A program made the position numbers and the translations under genes. Below, one piece after another: positions 1 to 11,861 of a DNA stretch of 64,000 nt (the stretch's first letter is position 1; each line of letters starts with the position of its first letter). The notes beneath the pieces were generated by a model. The model saw only the letters and a list, made by a program, of their open reading frames with translations, was not told the origin of the DNA and did not search any database. This DNA is from Synaphobranchus kaupii (taxonomy: Eukaryota; Chordata; Actinopteri; Anguilliformes; Synaphobranchidae). Location of the stretch: assembly GCA_029718625.1 (NCBI GenBank), contig CM056377.1, forward strand, positions 35,912,457 through 35,976,456, given 5' to 3'.

Positions 1-1090
1 CGAGCGCCTTTTCCCAATCTGACCCGATAATGCAGATAAGATGAGCTGCCTGTAGAGTGCACAATACCACGACGCCTCCCGGCTCGAAAATGTCGCTTGC
101 TGAAAGCCCTCTCGGTTTATTTGAATAGGAAGCCCAATGACGCTAAGCTGCGACATCTGCCACGCAGGACATCCTGCTACAGAGTGGAGCGCCCGATGCC
201 CGATGTCCTCAGCATTGCCACATCTATCTACTTTATGTCTGTCCATTCCATGGCAGAAAAAGAGGGCACCGATGGACGGAAGCGAGCCCATAATGTGCGG
301 TAGAGAGGGAGGGAGGCCGGTCGCAACTGCGCCTCCTTTCTCCTGGCTCTGAAACAGCATGGAACCCGAGATGCCCCTGCGCCCGGGTCTCCAGGATAGT
401 TCATAATCCTATTACCATAATATCATGTGACTGAGATTTGCACTAGGGTAGAGCAGCAGAGAGGCTCTCCTCAATTAGCCCCATTAAATGACACGTTAAA
501 CAAAAGCCGTAAAATGAGTTCAGTTTGCGGCGCGCGCTGACAAAACCGTGCCACGGCGCCTTTTCTCTGTGCATTTGACACCGCAACCTACTGCTGCTGT
601 AGAATTAGCCAGAGAACGTTCTTTAGGGACTTACTTTCAAAGATAATCCTGATTTTGAATCTGCTTTTCAGAACCCAGTTGTTCTGCAATATGCAACACA
701 ACGGGTGGCGCACTCTGTGGCATTTCAGCACTTTGCTCAACTATTCTTCCATCATTTTGCACTCTGAACTTGTGCGGAGGTCTGACACAATGCTATGGCA
801 GTAAAATGCGCAGCCCCCTGGGTAATTTTGAGAGGTCAGATTTACTTGACAAGCCCAGCACCCGTCCACATGTGGACAAAACAAACTCAGCATGCTACAC
901 AGTAAAGATAAGTTTTTATAATTAACGAAGCGGAAAAAAACAATAACATAAAACAAATATAACCGACTGCAAAATGTTTTGCTCTTTTTCTTACCAGATA
1001 AGCTCCATTGCAAACCAAAACAGCGGTTTCCTGAGATTTATTTCCTCAGTATGACCCCTGCTTCCTGCCTAACTAACTCTACTGACTCAC
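1..1090 (-). other. intron or flank downstream of the signal-peptide exon
   Basis: On the minus strand this lies after the GT donor of the exon ending at 1091, so it is probably the start of that gene's first intron, running off the left edge. I see no second exon, no repeat array and no recognisable mobile element here. The short ORFs in both strands overlap one another and lack protein-like composition. Confidence 0.4.
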
Positions 1091-1364
1091 CATTCCTCCA
1101 CATTTTCAGGGGCCTTTTCTTAGCTTTGGGCTTGATGCCTCCGTTCCCGGCCCCCGGGGTGGTGGGGCCGCGGGGGTCCGGGGCCGGGCTCCCCGCGGTG
1201 GTCAGCGGCTCCGTCGGCGCAATCGCGGTGGCGGCGGCGGTCGCCGTGGCGACGGGGGCCGGGGTGGTCTCCTGCCCGCCCCCGAACAACCATCCCCACC
1301 ACTGGCCGCAGACGGGCCCGCAGAGAAGCAGCAGGACGGCGAGACGCAGGACGCCCCTGTCCAT
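1091..1364 (-). CDS. first coding exon of an unidentified secreted or membrane protein (partial)
   Basis: The start ATG at 1364 has A at -3 and G at +4, a strong Kozak context. It opens a typical signal peptide: a basic start (MDRG), a Leu-rich core of about 10 residues, then GPVCG with predicted cleavage before QWWGWLF. Residues about 30-75 are rich in Ala, Thr, Pro and Gly and could be an O-glycosylated linker. They are followed by a basic stretch, KPKAKKRP. The exon ends after 91 codons plus one base at a consensus donor, AATG|GTGAGTC, so the intron is phase 1. The next exon lies beyond position 1. The reading frame continues upstream of the ATG without a stop to 1574, but the signal peptide argues for the 1364 start. 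I do not recognise the protein. Architecture suggests an extracellular matrix or cell-surface product, which is inference only. Confidence 0.55.
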
Positions 1365-1640
1365 CCTCGTACAGATCCGGGGACGCGACCGGAGAGAAAG
1401 GCTGGGGGCGGAACGGGGGGACCGGCCGAAAAAGTTTGCCTGCTCTGTTCTCTTATCCGCCGTGGAAAAGCACTCCCGCTCGCTCTCCACTCCTCTCGCA
1501 ATCCTCCCCCTATCCTGTCCGCTCACCCGGCAAACGAGCAACCCCCGCACCCGAAAACCTGCGCCCGCATTCACTCAGGGGTCTTTAAAGGGCAGTTCAG
1601 GCGCTGCTGGACTGTGCTGTGAGACTCCAGGGCTGGAATG
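1130..1640 (-). promoter_or_regulatory. CpG-rich 5' region of the minus-strand gene
   Basis: GC content and CpG frequency rise sharply here compared with the AT-rich flanks, covering the coding exon and roughly 280 bases upstream of its ATG. This is the usual look of a vertebrate CpG-island promoter. A TATA-like run (TTAAAAAA on the minus strand) sits at about 1643-1651, but no transcription start can be fixed from sequence alone. Confidence 0.45.
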
Positions 1641-1915
1641 AGGTTTTTTAAGCAAATGCGCCGGTAGCGACTAGATCCTCAGCCCCCACCCCCCCCTTCC
1701 CCCCTCCTGCACCCTTTATGATGTAAATGAAAAGCTGCCAAGTAGGCAGCAGGAGTCGCCTGATTTGGACCAACCAGAAGACTTGCTGGCCCACAACAAT
1801 GGACTTCCTGACATTGGCTTTCATGCACTTCTTCCTGTCCTTGATTGAGTTATTTCATACTTATGAGGACATGTAGCCCATTGCCGTTATCAAAGTAAAT
1901 AAAGTTCCTCTGTAA

Positions 1916-2001
1916 GCAAGCCAGGCACGGTCACGATGGACCGCGGGAGTTTTGCTGTGCAAGCCAGGCACGGTCACGATGGACCGCGGGAGTTTTGCTG
2001 T
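1916..2001. repeat. 43-bp direct tandem duplication (2 copies)
   Basis: Two adjacent copies, 1916-1958 and 1959-2001, run from GCAAGCCAGGCACGG to GGGAGTTTTGCTGT with no difference that I can see. Identity of the copies suggests a recent duplication. No coding role is apparent. Confidence 0.9.
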
Positions 2002-3660
2002 GTGAGCAAAACAAGAATTCGGAATGAACTACATTACAAAGATCTACATAGACTACTTTTTTTTTTACCATGGGAGCACATTACGAGTTGAATTTGTATT
2101 ATATTTATTCAGGGTAACCATTTCGGTACCTGGAGGGTATAGAGAATAGAGAATGTGGAGGGAACTTATAACTGAGTGGGGATTAAAAACTGTGCTGAAA
2201 AACCGCTTCCCTGTGCTTAAATTTCACTGAAGCTGTGGACTCACTGCTGTTGACAATAAAGAGACTGTGATATTGTTTCAGTTGGGGAAGAAGGAAACAT
2301 GAAAAAATTAGGGGATGTCATTAGTGTAAAAGTTCTGTTGTATGGGGAGGTCATGTTTAAAAATAGGATATGAATAGCATATGCTTATGGAATACCATGT
2401 GTGTGATACTTCATATTTATGCTACAACATCATAATTCTGAAACTACAGTGTTGGAGCGGGAGAGCAGTGATATATTACAGGCAAAGAACATGACAGCAG
2501 TACATGACCTCATCCCTAATTACCATAGTTATAAAGAAACCTATTGATGTGAAGGGCATGAGACCAGGCTTACAATAAGGTGACCATAACCATGCATTAG
2601 GTTGACGGTTGACCACTATGACACAAACGGCATGAGACCAGACACAGAACAGACGCAAAACTGGCAGTGGTTCCAGCTATGTGAACAGGCTGTGGATCAT
2701 CTATCTGCAAATCTTATATCAAAATGGCCGACGTGGGTGCATGTTTTAGCAAAACCCTAAGACGCCTGATTCAACGAATTGACTAATCACGGTCTTAGTA
2801 CTGGGCTAAACCAAAAACCTGCACCCATATCGGCCCTTTTTGGATAATACTGGACACTCCTGATCTGACTGTTCTTTCTGTTGTAGCTTCTAGCCGACCC
2901 AGAGAAGCATTCCACCAAGTTACGGTACTGGGGCCATACACAGCGCAAAACATGGGGTGACAAAAAAAAAAAGACGGGATTCCTGAGCGCGGACGAAAAC
3001 ATTCCGCCGAAGCGCGCCGCTCGCCAGATCTGCACGGCCCAGTGATCAGAGGAGGCCGGGCCGCGGTGACAAAGGCCGACTTGTTCTGGCCCGAAGTGTT
3101 ACCGCGAAGCAGCGGCTCCCGACCTGGATTTCATCAGCCGCGGTCCCACGCGGCCCTGAGGAAAGAGGCCTCGGTCGGCCTTCAAAGGGCCCGGGGCCGT
3201 GCGTGAGCCTGGAGCCCACTAAAAGATAGCGTGCCGGAGGTCAGCCTCTGAGCTCCGGGACAGAGATAACCGTCTCGGCCCGAGCACGCCGGCACTTTCA
3301 GACTTTCGGAAAGGAATCCCTCTCTCAAGGTGCCTCTCCGGGCGTATGTGGGCACGCCCCGCTGGCACAGAGCGCCCGGGCAGACGCTACGCTTCAAGCG
3401 AGGGGGGGAATTTACAAAAAAACCTAGCGCGGTACCAGAGAGAGGAGACGGCGCGGCGAGCAGCCTCGGCGGCGACAATGAAGGCCAATGATGGGGCTCA
3501 GCGCTGGACAGGCTAAGTGGAGCAGATGAGGGATTTGGTCTAATTTTGAGGCGGGCAGGTCAGTTTAGCCCATAATGGCATTTCATGTGCGGGGGTCGGG
3601 GGCCGGCCCCTATAATCAGCCCTGCCTTCAGATACACTTGGCTGGAGTCCAGGGGAGGCC
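2002..3660. other. non-coding stretch, CpG-rich toward 3.0-3.5 kb
   Basis: No exon with convincing splice sites is visible. The part from about 2980 to 3480 is noticeably GC- and CpG-rich, which could mark a regulatory island, but I see no core promoter or coding match in it. Confidence 0.3.
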
Positions 3661-3745
3661 GCACGTAGCCCCTCGCTGCACATAGCCCCTCGCTGCACAT
3701 AGCCCCTCGCTGCACTGAGCCCCTCGCTGCACTGAGCCCCTCGCC
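3661..3745. repeat. 17-bp minisatellite, 5 copies
   Basis: Five head-to-tail copies of a 17-bp unit of the form GCAC(A/T)(T/G)AGCCCCTCGCT begin at 3661, 3678, 3695, 3712 and 3729. Copies 1-3 carry GTAG or ATAG and copies 4-5 carry TGAG, so the array grew from at least two variants. The minus-strand ORFs with repeated 'RGAMCSEG'-like segments are products of this array. Confidence 0.9.
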
Positions 3746-5297
3746 ACACTGTCTCCACATCGAACAGTAATTGGCTGCTTGTCATATTTCATCAGCGCTG
3801 ACCTGTTATAGATTTACTAAAACTGAGCGTCAACTCGTAAACACACAGCCTGCGCCCAGTCCTCTCGTTTTACTTATTTTTGGTTTCGTTTTGTGGTCCA
3901 AACCTCTTGTTTTCTGAATTTAAATGCATGGTTTGGGGAAGAGGTGGCCTGCCATCCGGCCACCAGCACTGTGGCCACAATGGTTGGAGAGCTGACCTCA
4001 TAATAAGGTTAGAGGGTTGCCACATCACATGGCGAGGCACTGGCGTGGTGCTCTCGGGCTTTCCGAAGCTTAGGCTTTTCAGCAAATACGCAGCAGAACA
4101 AATGGTTACACGTGCATAATCTGCGCATTTGTGCATTTTCGCTCGCCCGCACGAGCCGCGACAAACACGGACGTGATAACTGGCGGGTGGGGAGGAGCCA
4201 GCTAGCCCAGCATGCTGTCTTAAAGAAGCAGACTTTAAAACATCACTCCGGCTGGCTGGCTGAGTGTTCATCTGTAACAGAAAGCAAGCTTGCGAAATTG
4301 CACGGCAGGGTCGGCACGCCAAAGCCGCGAGAGGCTGTGAGGAATGCGAGGCATGCGGACCGTGTGCAGGTGAGTCGGAGATCAGGTATCGACCGTTCCC
4401 GATGACAAGACGCATCCCCTTGTTCTGTGAATGGAATCCTTCACCATCAGGACTCTGGCTCTGAATGCCTACCTTAACAAGAAAAAACATCTGCCCCAGA
4501 TATCATGTCCCTCTTAAAGAGCTCAAGGAAGCACATGTAAGGCCTTGCTACATTGTGGAGTTGTGAAGTCATACTTGACTTAAAAGGGAGAAGGCATTTT
4601 AGAAATTCACTTTACATTCCAACGAGAAGGACAGCACTCGCAGTCTTTAAATATTTATCTGGCACACGGACGCGTTTCGGCAGTCGAGCCTTCCTCACCG
4701 TGCGGGAGAAGGAAAGACTGGCAGACATCACATGACATAATTAGCACATTAAGAATCCACAGGTTGCTTCATAAATAATTGCAATAACTAAAAGAACAAA
4801 TTATTGAAATAATGTAAATAGACATAATTGAAAAACTAGTCAAAAACCTGAATTATATTAGTTTTTTTTCTGTGTACCGTACACCTTTTTTCAAAATCTA
4901 GTTTACTTATCTTTTAATATTTATATCAAATTTATTTGTGTATTGGCCACAAGGGACGCAACCATGCAGAGCTCTATTTCTTAGTCAATTTAAATAACAA
5001 GCAATGAAATTCATTTCCAGAAGTCCTCCCGGGTGGAGAGAAGGAATAAGGTATTTCAAAAGAAAATATACGTAGGGAAATGCAAGAGGGCCAAGAACAA
5101 GTTTAAGTCTGTTATTAAACTGAGGATCCAGCACCCTACCAAAACTGCATTAGAGAATTGGAGTAGAGCATGTTTGAACTTTTATCCACCTTTTTTCATT
5201 TTAACTTCCTGAAGAAAAACATAACTGCGCATAGCTTTAACAGTGCCATTGTTTTAGACGGAAACAATGGATTTCAGCAATGCTAAAGACACAGAAT
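3746..5297. other. non-coding stretch left of the Tc1 element
   Basis: No recognisable gene. Several ORFs of 60-200 codons overlap on both strands between 3870 and 4500 but have no domain I can name and no splice context. The part after 4740 is strongly AT-rich. Confidence 0.3.
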
Positions 5298-5299
5298 TA

Positions 5300-5345
5300 C
5301 ACTACTCACAAAAAGTTAGGGATATTCGGCTTTCGGGTGAAATTT
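5300..5345 (+). repeat. left terminal inverted repeat of the Tc1 element
   Basis: A 46-bp inverted repeat that pairs with 6785-6830 with a single mismatch (GATATTCGG here, GATATTTGG on the other end). The transposase is expected to bind within it. Confidence 0.93.
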
Positions 5346-5597
5346 CAGGATGAACCTAAAATGCACTATAACCTTTACAGGTGAAATTAATTTGACCTTC
5401 TCTAAACTTTTGAATGCACATGTCCAACTATTCAATGTTTCAGTACTTTTTGCACAACTTGCTGTTCTCTAACAAGGAGCTGAACGGCAAAATTCACAAC
5501 AGGTGTTTGATCCATGAATCGACCAAGAAATGTCCTGGTTCAATTAGAATTGGTATTTAAACAGTCTTCTTCATCATGCTGTTCACATTTTGACATC

Positions 5598-6626
5598 ATG
5601 AGACCAAGACGACACCTAACAATTGATCAACAGTACCTCGCCATTGCGAGGCTTCAAACAGGATGTTCTCAGAGGGAAGTGGCCACTGAGCTTAGAGTGT
5701 CACAGAGTGTCATCAGCAGGTTGCAACAGAGATACAGAGAGACTGGAAGAGTCACAGAAAGGCATAGAAGTGGACGTCCTTTGGCCACATCCCACACTGA
5801 TGACCGCTTCATTGTGAACAGTGCCCTGCGGAACCGGATGATGAATGCCACTCAACTCCAGGCACATTTAAGGGAGGTGAGAGGCACCCAAGTGTCACGT
5901 CAGACCATTCGAAACCGTTTACATCAGCGTGGTCTGCGTGCTAGACGACCTGCAAGGGTATCTGACCACACCACCAGGCACAGGCGTCATCGTCTTGCAT
6001 GGGCCAGGGAGCATTTACGCTGGACGAGGGACCAGTGGGCCTCAGTGCTGTTCTCTGATGAAAGTCGATTCACGTTGAGCAGAAATTATGGCCGCCAACG
6101 ATGTTGGAGACGTCAAGGAGAGCGCTATGCATCAGCCACTGTTGTCACCAGACGACCCTTTGGTGGTGGCGGTGTTACAGTGTGGGCAGGTGTGTCTAGT
6201 CAATACAGAACTGCCCTACACTTTGTGAATGGTACAGTGACAAGCCCATACTACCTGAATAACATCATTAATCCAGTCATTGTGCCCCTGCATGAACAAC
6301 ACAGGCCTAATTTCATCTTCATGGACGACAATGCTCCAGCTCATCGAGGTCGCATCATTAGGGAAAGGCTGCTGGAGACTGGGGTACCTCAAATGGAGTG
6401 TCCTGCACTTTCTCCAGACCTGAATCCCATAGAAAACCTATGGGATCAGCTGACTCACCGTGTAGAGGCTCGTAACTCTGTACCCCAGAACCTCAATGAC
6501 CTGAGGGCCGCCCTTCAAGAAGAGTGGGATGCCATGCCTCAGCAGACAATAAGTCGACTTGTGAACAGCATGAGACGTCGTTGTCAAGCTGTAATTGATG
6601 CTCAAGGGCACATGACAAGTTATTGA
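5598..6626 (+). CDS. Tc1-like DD34E transposase, intact
   Basis: Encodes 342 residues if translation starts at the ATG at 5598 (MRPRRHLT), which matches the usual 340-residue length. An in-frame ATG at 5514 would add 28 residues without family character. It excises and reinserts the element at TA sites in the nucleus. Residues about 8-50 form the first helix-turn-helix ([20 protein letters not shown]). An AT-hook-like SGRPLATS follows near 58-65, and a second helix-turn-helix lies near 80-115. The catalytic triad is complete: D154 (FSDES), D244 (MDDNAPAH) and E279 ([11 protein letters not shown]), with 34 residues between the last two. The glycine-rich box [11 protein letters not shown] precedes D244. 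No stop or frameshift is seen. Related sequences are usually labelled Tcb1- or Tc1-like transposase in fish. Confidence 0.95.
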   Translation: MRPRRHLTIDQQYLAIARLQTGCSQREVATELRVSQSVISRLQQRYRETGRVTERHRSGRPLATSHTDDRFIVNSALRNRMMNATQLQAHLREVRGTQVSRQTIRNRLHQRGLRARRPARVSDHTTRHRRHRLAWAREHLRWTRDQWASVLFSDESRFTLSRNYGRQRCWRRQGERYASATVVTRRPFGGGGVTVWAGVSSQYRTALHFVNGTVTSPYYLNNIINPVIVPLHEQHRPNFIFMDDNAPAHRGRIIRERLLETGVPQMECPALSPDLNPIENLWDQLTHRVEARNSVPQNLNDLRAALQEEWDAMPQQTISRLVNSMRRRCQAVIDAQGHMTSY

Positions 6627-6679
6627 GACATTGACATTTTTGTTGTGGTATACCCACCACTGTTGTTGGCTTTTGTTTC

Positions 6680-6685
6680 AATAAA
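6680..6685 (+). terminator. polyadenylation signal AATAAA of the transposase gene
   Basis: AATAAA lies about 55 bases after the transposase stop codon and inside the element, so the transposon seems to carry its own 3'-end signal. Confidence 0.6.
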
Positions 6686-6784
6686 TTGTTTGAGATGAGG
6701 AAATCACCATTGCATGCTTCTACTTAAATGCCCTACTTTCATGATACGTATAATATCACTGTAGCGTGAACTTACATTTTCCAT

Positions 6785-6830
6785 AAATTTCACCCGAAAG
6801 CCAAATATCCCTAACTTTTTGTGAGTAGTG
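6785..6830 (-). repeat. right terminal inverted repeat of the Tc1 element
   Basis: Inverted copy of 5300-5345 with one mismatch, ending GTGAGTAGTG directly before the duplicated TA. Confidence 0.93.
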
Positions 6831-6832
6831 TA

Positions 6833-9800
6833 TTTCAAAGCCAATCTCTTCACAGAAGTCTGGAGGCAAGTAGATGTAAGGCACAACTGAATGCTGAGTC
6901 TAATGCACAGGGATCCTCATCAAAGGCTAGCGTCACGTAACCCGAATACGTAAGAAAAATATGTTCACGCTAAGAAATTAAGCCGCCTTGGATTAGCGAT
7001 TCCGCTAAGTAAGTAAGTTATGCAGTGTATTATAGTAGAGGTGAAACACAGGACTACGGTGATTAGATACTGAGAGTGCGGAAACTCCCACACCTGACCG
7101 ACACCTGATCTTCATCTGAGGGAAGTTAAACTGCCAGTTAAACTGTGAGTTTTCCATAAATGGCATATCGTTGCTTAATCTCCCCTCAACAAACTCATAC
7201 ATAACCATATTCTGTTCAACAGATGATCCATAAAATGAGATTCTCGATGTGGAGACCTTTTTCCTTGGCTAGAATACGATCCCTTTGCCCGTGTGCTGAA
7301 ATTACTGTACTCATTTCACACGGGATGACGTGTGTCATCCGTCCCTGAGTGAAAACAAGACGGGCGGCATTTACTGCTGCAAATTCCACCTCGGAAAATT
7401 AGGAGAACCCTCTGGATTGTCGCTGCTGTTAATGAGACCGGACTCTGCTGGAAACAACCGCACGGCGTGCACTGCTCCATGCGTTCATCGCAACGGGCAG
7501 GAGGTGACAGGTCACGCTTTAGAGTGACCGCAAAACAACTGAATCGAGCGGTCTTCAAGCTCCATCAAGCGGCAAGAACCGCGGTGACGAGATTCATTCA
7601 TAAAACCCGTCTTGGCCTTAGTGCGAACGTAGCACCTTCTTCCAGATGAAACGCACCTCAGCGATTCCTCGCGGTCACTGACATTTGCGCTCATGGAGGC
7701 GTAGACAGTAAATGAGGTGGTTAGTGGGAGGGAAATGCCTTTTTAAAGAGCTTTTCAGGGCACATTGAGTGCACTGATTTCTTCCTGCTGCTCAAGCCTG
7801 TGAACACACCGGGGCTGTCGCTTCCCATTGGCCGCCCCGTTCATATATGCGGGTCAGACCCAGGGGATTACCGTCATGGTGAGCTGAGGTATGCAATATG
7901 ACAGAGCCCACAACTCCGTGAACAATTAGCTCGGGAAAACCGAAGACGCGAGAAAAAGAAAGTGCACATCTAACTCCCTTTAAATGCATTTGAGCTAAAC
8001 AGCTCTGAAACATGTTGGTCGTCAAGACAATGAACCTTCATTTTGGAGTAGGACTGCTAAGTCATAGTTACATTATTCAGATGATTTACCTCAGTAAATC
8101 ATTTAAAATACCTCAGACTTTCAATTCAGCTTTAAAAAATGGATTTATGAAAATCATGCATCAGGAGGCTGACCGTGTTGATTTAGCATTAGCTGAAGGG
8201 CCTCAATTTCACACAGTATCGCTGGGACTGTGATTAAACATTAAACACCTACTTCAAGAGACCATGTGCCGTCTCTAGATCATGAGGCGATAAGATCTAT
8301 CCTGCTTCTATTAGTGGGATGAACGCTTCCAGCTCTCACACGGCACGACAAACCATGTTAGAGTAGGCGCTTACTTCCCTGGAATTCCTTTCCCAGGCAA
8401 ATTTCCAATCCATGCTCTTGGGACTTGTGCATTTCAACAAAATATCCCATTTCGATTGGTCTGTTAAATTTGGTTGTCTCAAGCCGTGAGTCACAGAAGT
8501 GGAGGAGTTATTGCGAGAAGCAGCCCTCGCCAACTCTACATCAGCGTCCTTTGAGAGGCCAGAGTTTCAACCTCAAACATGTGATTTACATTCTCTATGG
8601 TTAAAGGAGTCAAGTTCGCATGAGCAAGCAGATTGTTGAGCTTTGAATCAGGTAATGCAGCACGGAATATATGAAGCAATGGTTTAAATAAAACTTATTT
8701 TACCACTCAGACATTGTGATAAGGAGATTACTGCTTTTCCTATAATTCATCCCTTGCAGTGACTGGATTAGTACCTGGGTGCACACTAGGCAAACTGCCA
8801 CACGGAATGTTGCTGTCTCAGATTCACTGGGGGGGTGGTGGTAGGGTAAGGGCCTGAAACCTCTTATCAAATATAAGTGATATCTTGAGTTTCCAAGCAC
8901 TATGGCATTCTGAGTATTGCCAGACTCCAAAAACATGGGCTTTTACCATAAATTAGGGAAACAGTAGATCTTTTCAGTCACAAAGAATGTGAATAATCTC
9001 ATCGCTTATAGATTATACAGATTTGAATTTAAGGCATTATTTCAGCAGGCTATTATATCTTGAGAATGGAACATTTCTGTGTACACCGAAAGAAGCAGTG
9101 GAATGAATACTGTAAAATAAGCAGCCTCTGGGATGTTGACTTGATTAAACCCAACAAAACACTTTCCAATGTTTAATTTATTGCCGCAAAACACGCCCTG
9201 CTGTTACAGAAAAAACATCTGGCAATTCATTTTAAATCAAGTTCATCAAAAGGGACCATATGGCCAACATTTTTCCCTCAATTAATGTCTTTTTGTCTGT
9301 ATATCTACCAGAATCAGAAGAAGACACACTCAGCTAAACATTAACGCGCTCCTTCAATACGACACTTCGACAATATTAGACATGTCAACAAGGTACGTGT
9401 ACTCAATATTCATGTCTTCATATTGTAATCATATCATTATGAGTCTTATCATTCCCCCTGTAGCACCTGCAAGCCAGTATGCAGAAAATCAGAGCTCTTA
9501 ATCAGAAATTCTCAAATAAAGGACGCTTGATGCAGGCCAGATATGCTATCTAGCAGTGACTGGCAGCTTGGAGTGTAATATATATGGAGATTTATTTTGG
9601 GTGGGTTTGTCCAGCTTGTGTGTGTGTGTATATGTTCCAAAATCCGAGTCCCCATAGCCGGCAGTTATTTCTTGCAATCCGTCATTAAGGAGCACCACCT
9701 CGGCCCGTGAAAGCACGGTGCAGATCTGTTGCGAGAACACGCTAACGGGGAACTCCCTTTCTGTCCCTGTCGGTACGAGGATACGCTCCCGGGGGGCTAG

Positions 9801-9897
9801 AACTGAGCTTTTATGATTCACTCCCTTTTAAAGAGGGATAATTTTTTTTACGACAGACAGGCCACAGCAAGCTGCTGAAGGGGGGACGGAGACGGCT
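6833..9897. other. non-coding stretch
   Basis: No gene, array or element that I can support. ORFs of 60-90 codons occur in all frames without domain character or paired splice sites. Confidence 0.3.
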
Positions 9898-9924
9898 GGG
9901 GGGGGGGGGGGGGGGGGGGGGGGG
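9898..9924. repeat. poly-G tract, 27 bases
   Basis: An uninterrupted run of 27 G on the plus strand. It can form a G-quadruplex and is prone to length errors, so the exact length may be an assembly artefact. Confidence 0.9.
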
Positions 9925-11861
9925 TTGTAGGAGTCAAATTCTCCAGCGGTCAAGTCATGCACCGCTCTCCTGAGAGAGCACTAGCCGGCTGATTCGTAGA
10001 GGAGGGAAGGGCTGGGCAGTGAGAAAGGAGTGGGCATCCAGCTCCCTCCCACGGGCCCGTTCCGCTTCCAGCTCTTTTCCACAACCCGTCTGCAAGACCT
10101 CATTAAAATCACAGGTCTTCACAAAATCGGCGCGTCATTCGTTTGGCGGGTTCCCCCAGCCGTCGTGCGGGAGCCAAGCGAATACCGACCCCCCCTCTAA
10201 TTTTCAAGCACTGGGGGAAACACGTCTTTTACGTGCCCTGATCACGAGCAGAATGAACGGTTTCCGTTCCTCGGAACGCGGCGAGTGGTTTTTTACCGGA
10301 GAGCGGAAGCGGAACATTCCGGGGATTCCCGTGGCGACGCTGTTCATTAAAGCTCCTCTCCCGTAGGGCACGCAGGAGAGGAAGTGGACAGAAGCAGGCA
10401 AGCCCAAAGTGCTCACGCCTCACAGTCAGGGCAGATACCAAAGAACATCAGTCTGCCCTGGCTTAACCTGCTGCACAGATTCCCAGGCCAGAATACACTG
10501 GCCAACGCAATTAAACATCTTGAATGGGCTCCAGGCTACAACTACAGAAGCACAGCCCAAATTCAACCCATCTGATCACAGCCTGATCTGGCCGCAAGCT
10601 TCCCAACCACCTCTACATACTGCTGCCATGCATGCATATTCCGCTCCAGGAACACCGGGATACTCTCTCCAATTCCATACCCTCAGACAGCCATCCAATC
10701 CCTTTACGTTCAAATGTGACGAGGAACCACTTAGGCACTATATACAGACTATGGCCTATCTCTATAATACATGCAAATTAGCACACAAAAACATAAGCAC
10801 CTTCTAATATTTGCTCATATGGCCAAAAGTACTTGGCCTAGGTTTCAAGGAGGCTCTAAACGGTCAGGAGGTTCTTACAGTTCACACCAGATACATGTAT
10901 AAGCTCGTATGTTAAACAGTCTTTAATAATGTTGAACGTCAGATTTTAGTTGCTTATGTCTAATCCTACACAAGCCTCCAGTAAATGTTTGTGGTTCGTA
11001 CTTCGTTCATGCACATTTCCTCACAACCACAAGCCCTTTCTAAAAACACAGTGCAGGTGTGCCAGTATTTGTTCAGCAGCTATGCTCAGCTGTTGGCTCT
11101 ATCACTGCTTGAGGGCAGCTTTATCATTGGAGGCTTGAATAAAGGTTTAAAGAAACTCGGCGTAGCCTCATAGCCTAAACATAAGTATCACACATTTTTC
11201 TCAGGTGGGTAAATGCCATTTTTTTGGGTTGTATCACATGACAATACTAGATGTAACAAAAACCAAATAAAACAATATTTGTGCATGTAATATTAGAGCT
11301 TAAATGCACTAACAGGAATGCATGTCACCACAATGACCTATTTCAGATAAATACAGTAAGATGTACTTCAATTCATATTATATTATATTCTGCTATTGTG
11401 TGATAGTATATATGGTGAAACCAGCGAAGTCCCCAAACACCACAATCCGTGTGGTCAACAATATTGAATATTGATGAGGCCTACAAGTTGTCTGGGTGAA
11501 CCACGGCATTCGTCGCCATGTTTTGTCTTGTTTTCAGACGAGGGAATGTTGGCAATCCCACGGCTGTCTGTCCTGTCTGTGCTGGAATGATCTTCCTCTG
11601 GCGTTCGGAATGGCAGAGACACTGGCCACATTCCGAAAGGAGGCCGAAGACCCACCTCTGCAGACCTTTGCTCCCCAAACCCGCCCCTCTGCGGTGCTTT
11701 ACATGACTCTTAGCACTCCCTCGCATTTCTGTCTTGTTTGTTTAGCCTGTCATATTTCCTTTTTTTGTATACATTCACTAGCTTGTCAGATTAGTTTACA
11801 AGTGTAAGGCAAAGTATTACTGAGCACGACAGCTGAGTCTGCCTATTTGAGATTTACTTCC
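9925..11861. other. non-coding stretch
   Basis: CpG-richer between about 10,000 and 10,350, then AT-rich. The ORFs of up to 132 codons near 10.0-10.8 kb do not resemble any family I know and show no splice context. Confidence 0.3.

Larger units (their letters stand above)
5300..6830 (+). mobile_element. Tc1-like DNA transposon, apparently complete
   Basis: The 1,531-bp element starts CACTACTCAC and ends GTGAGTAGTG. It is flanked on both sides by TA (5298-5299 and 6831-6832), the target duplication of Tc1/mariner elements. The terminal inverted repeats are 46 bp (5300-5345 and 6785-6830) and differ at one position. Inside is one uninterrupted transposase gene followed by an AATAAA signal. Length, repeats and target site all fit an autonomous Tc1 element. 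I see no deletion, frameshift or nested insertion. Confidence 0.95.

Noticed and set aside
979..1641. A 220-codon plus-strand ORF across the CpG-rich exon
   Set aside because: It is the antisense shadow of the minus-strand signal-peptide exon, which has a start, donor and signal peptide that this ORF lacks.
5623..5851. Shorter ORFs inside the transposase on both strands
   Set aside because: They are in other frames of an intact, clearly recognisable transposase gene.
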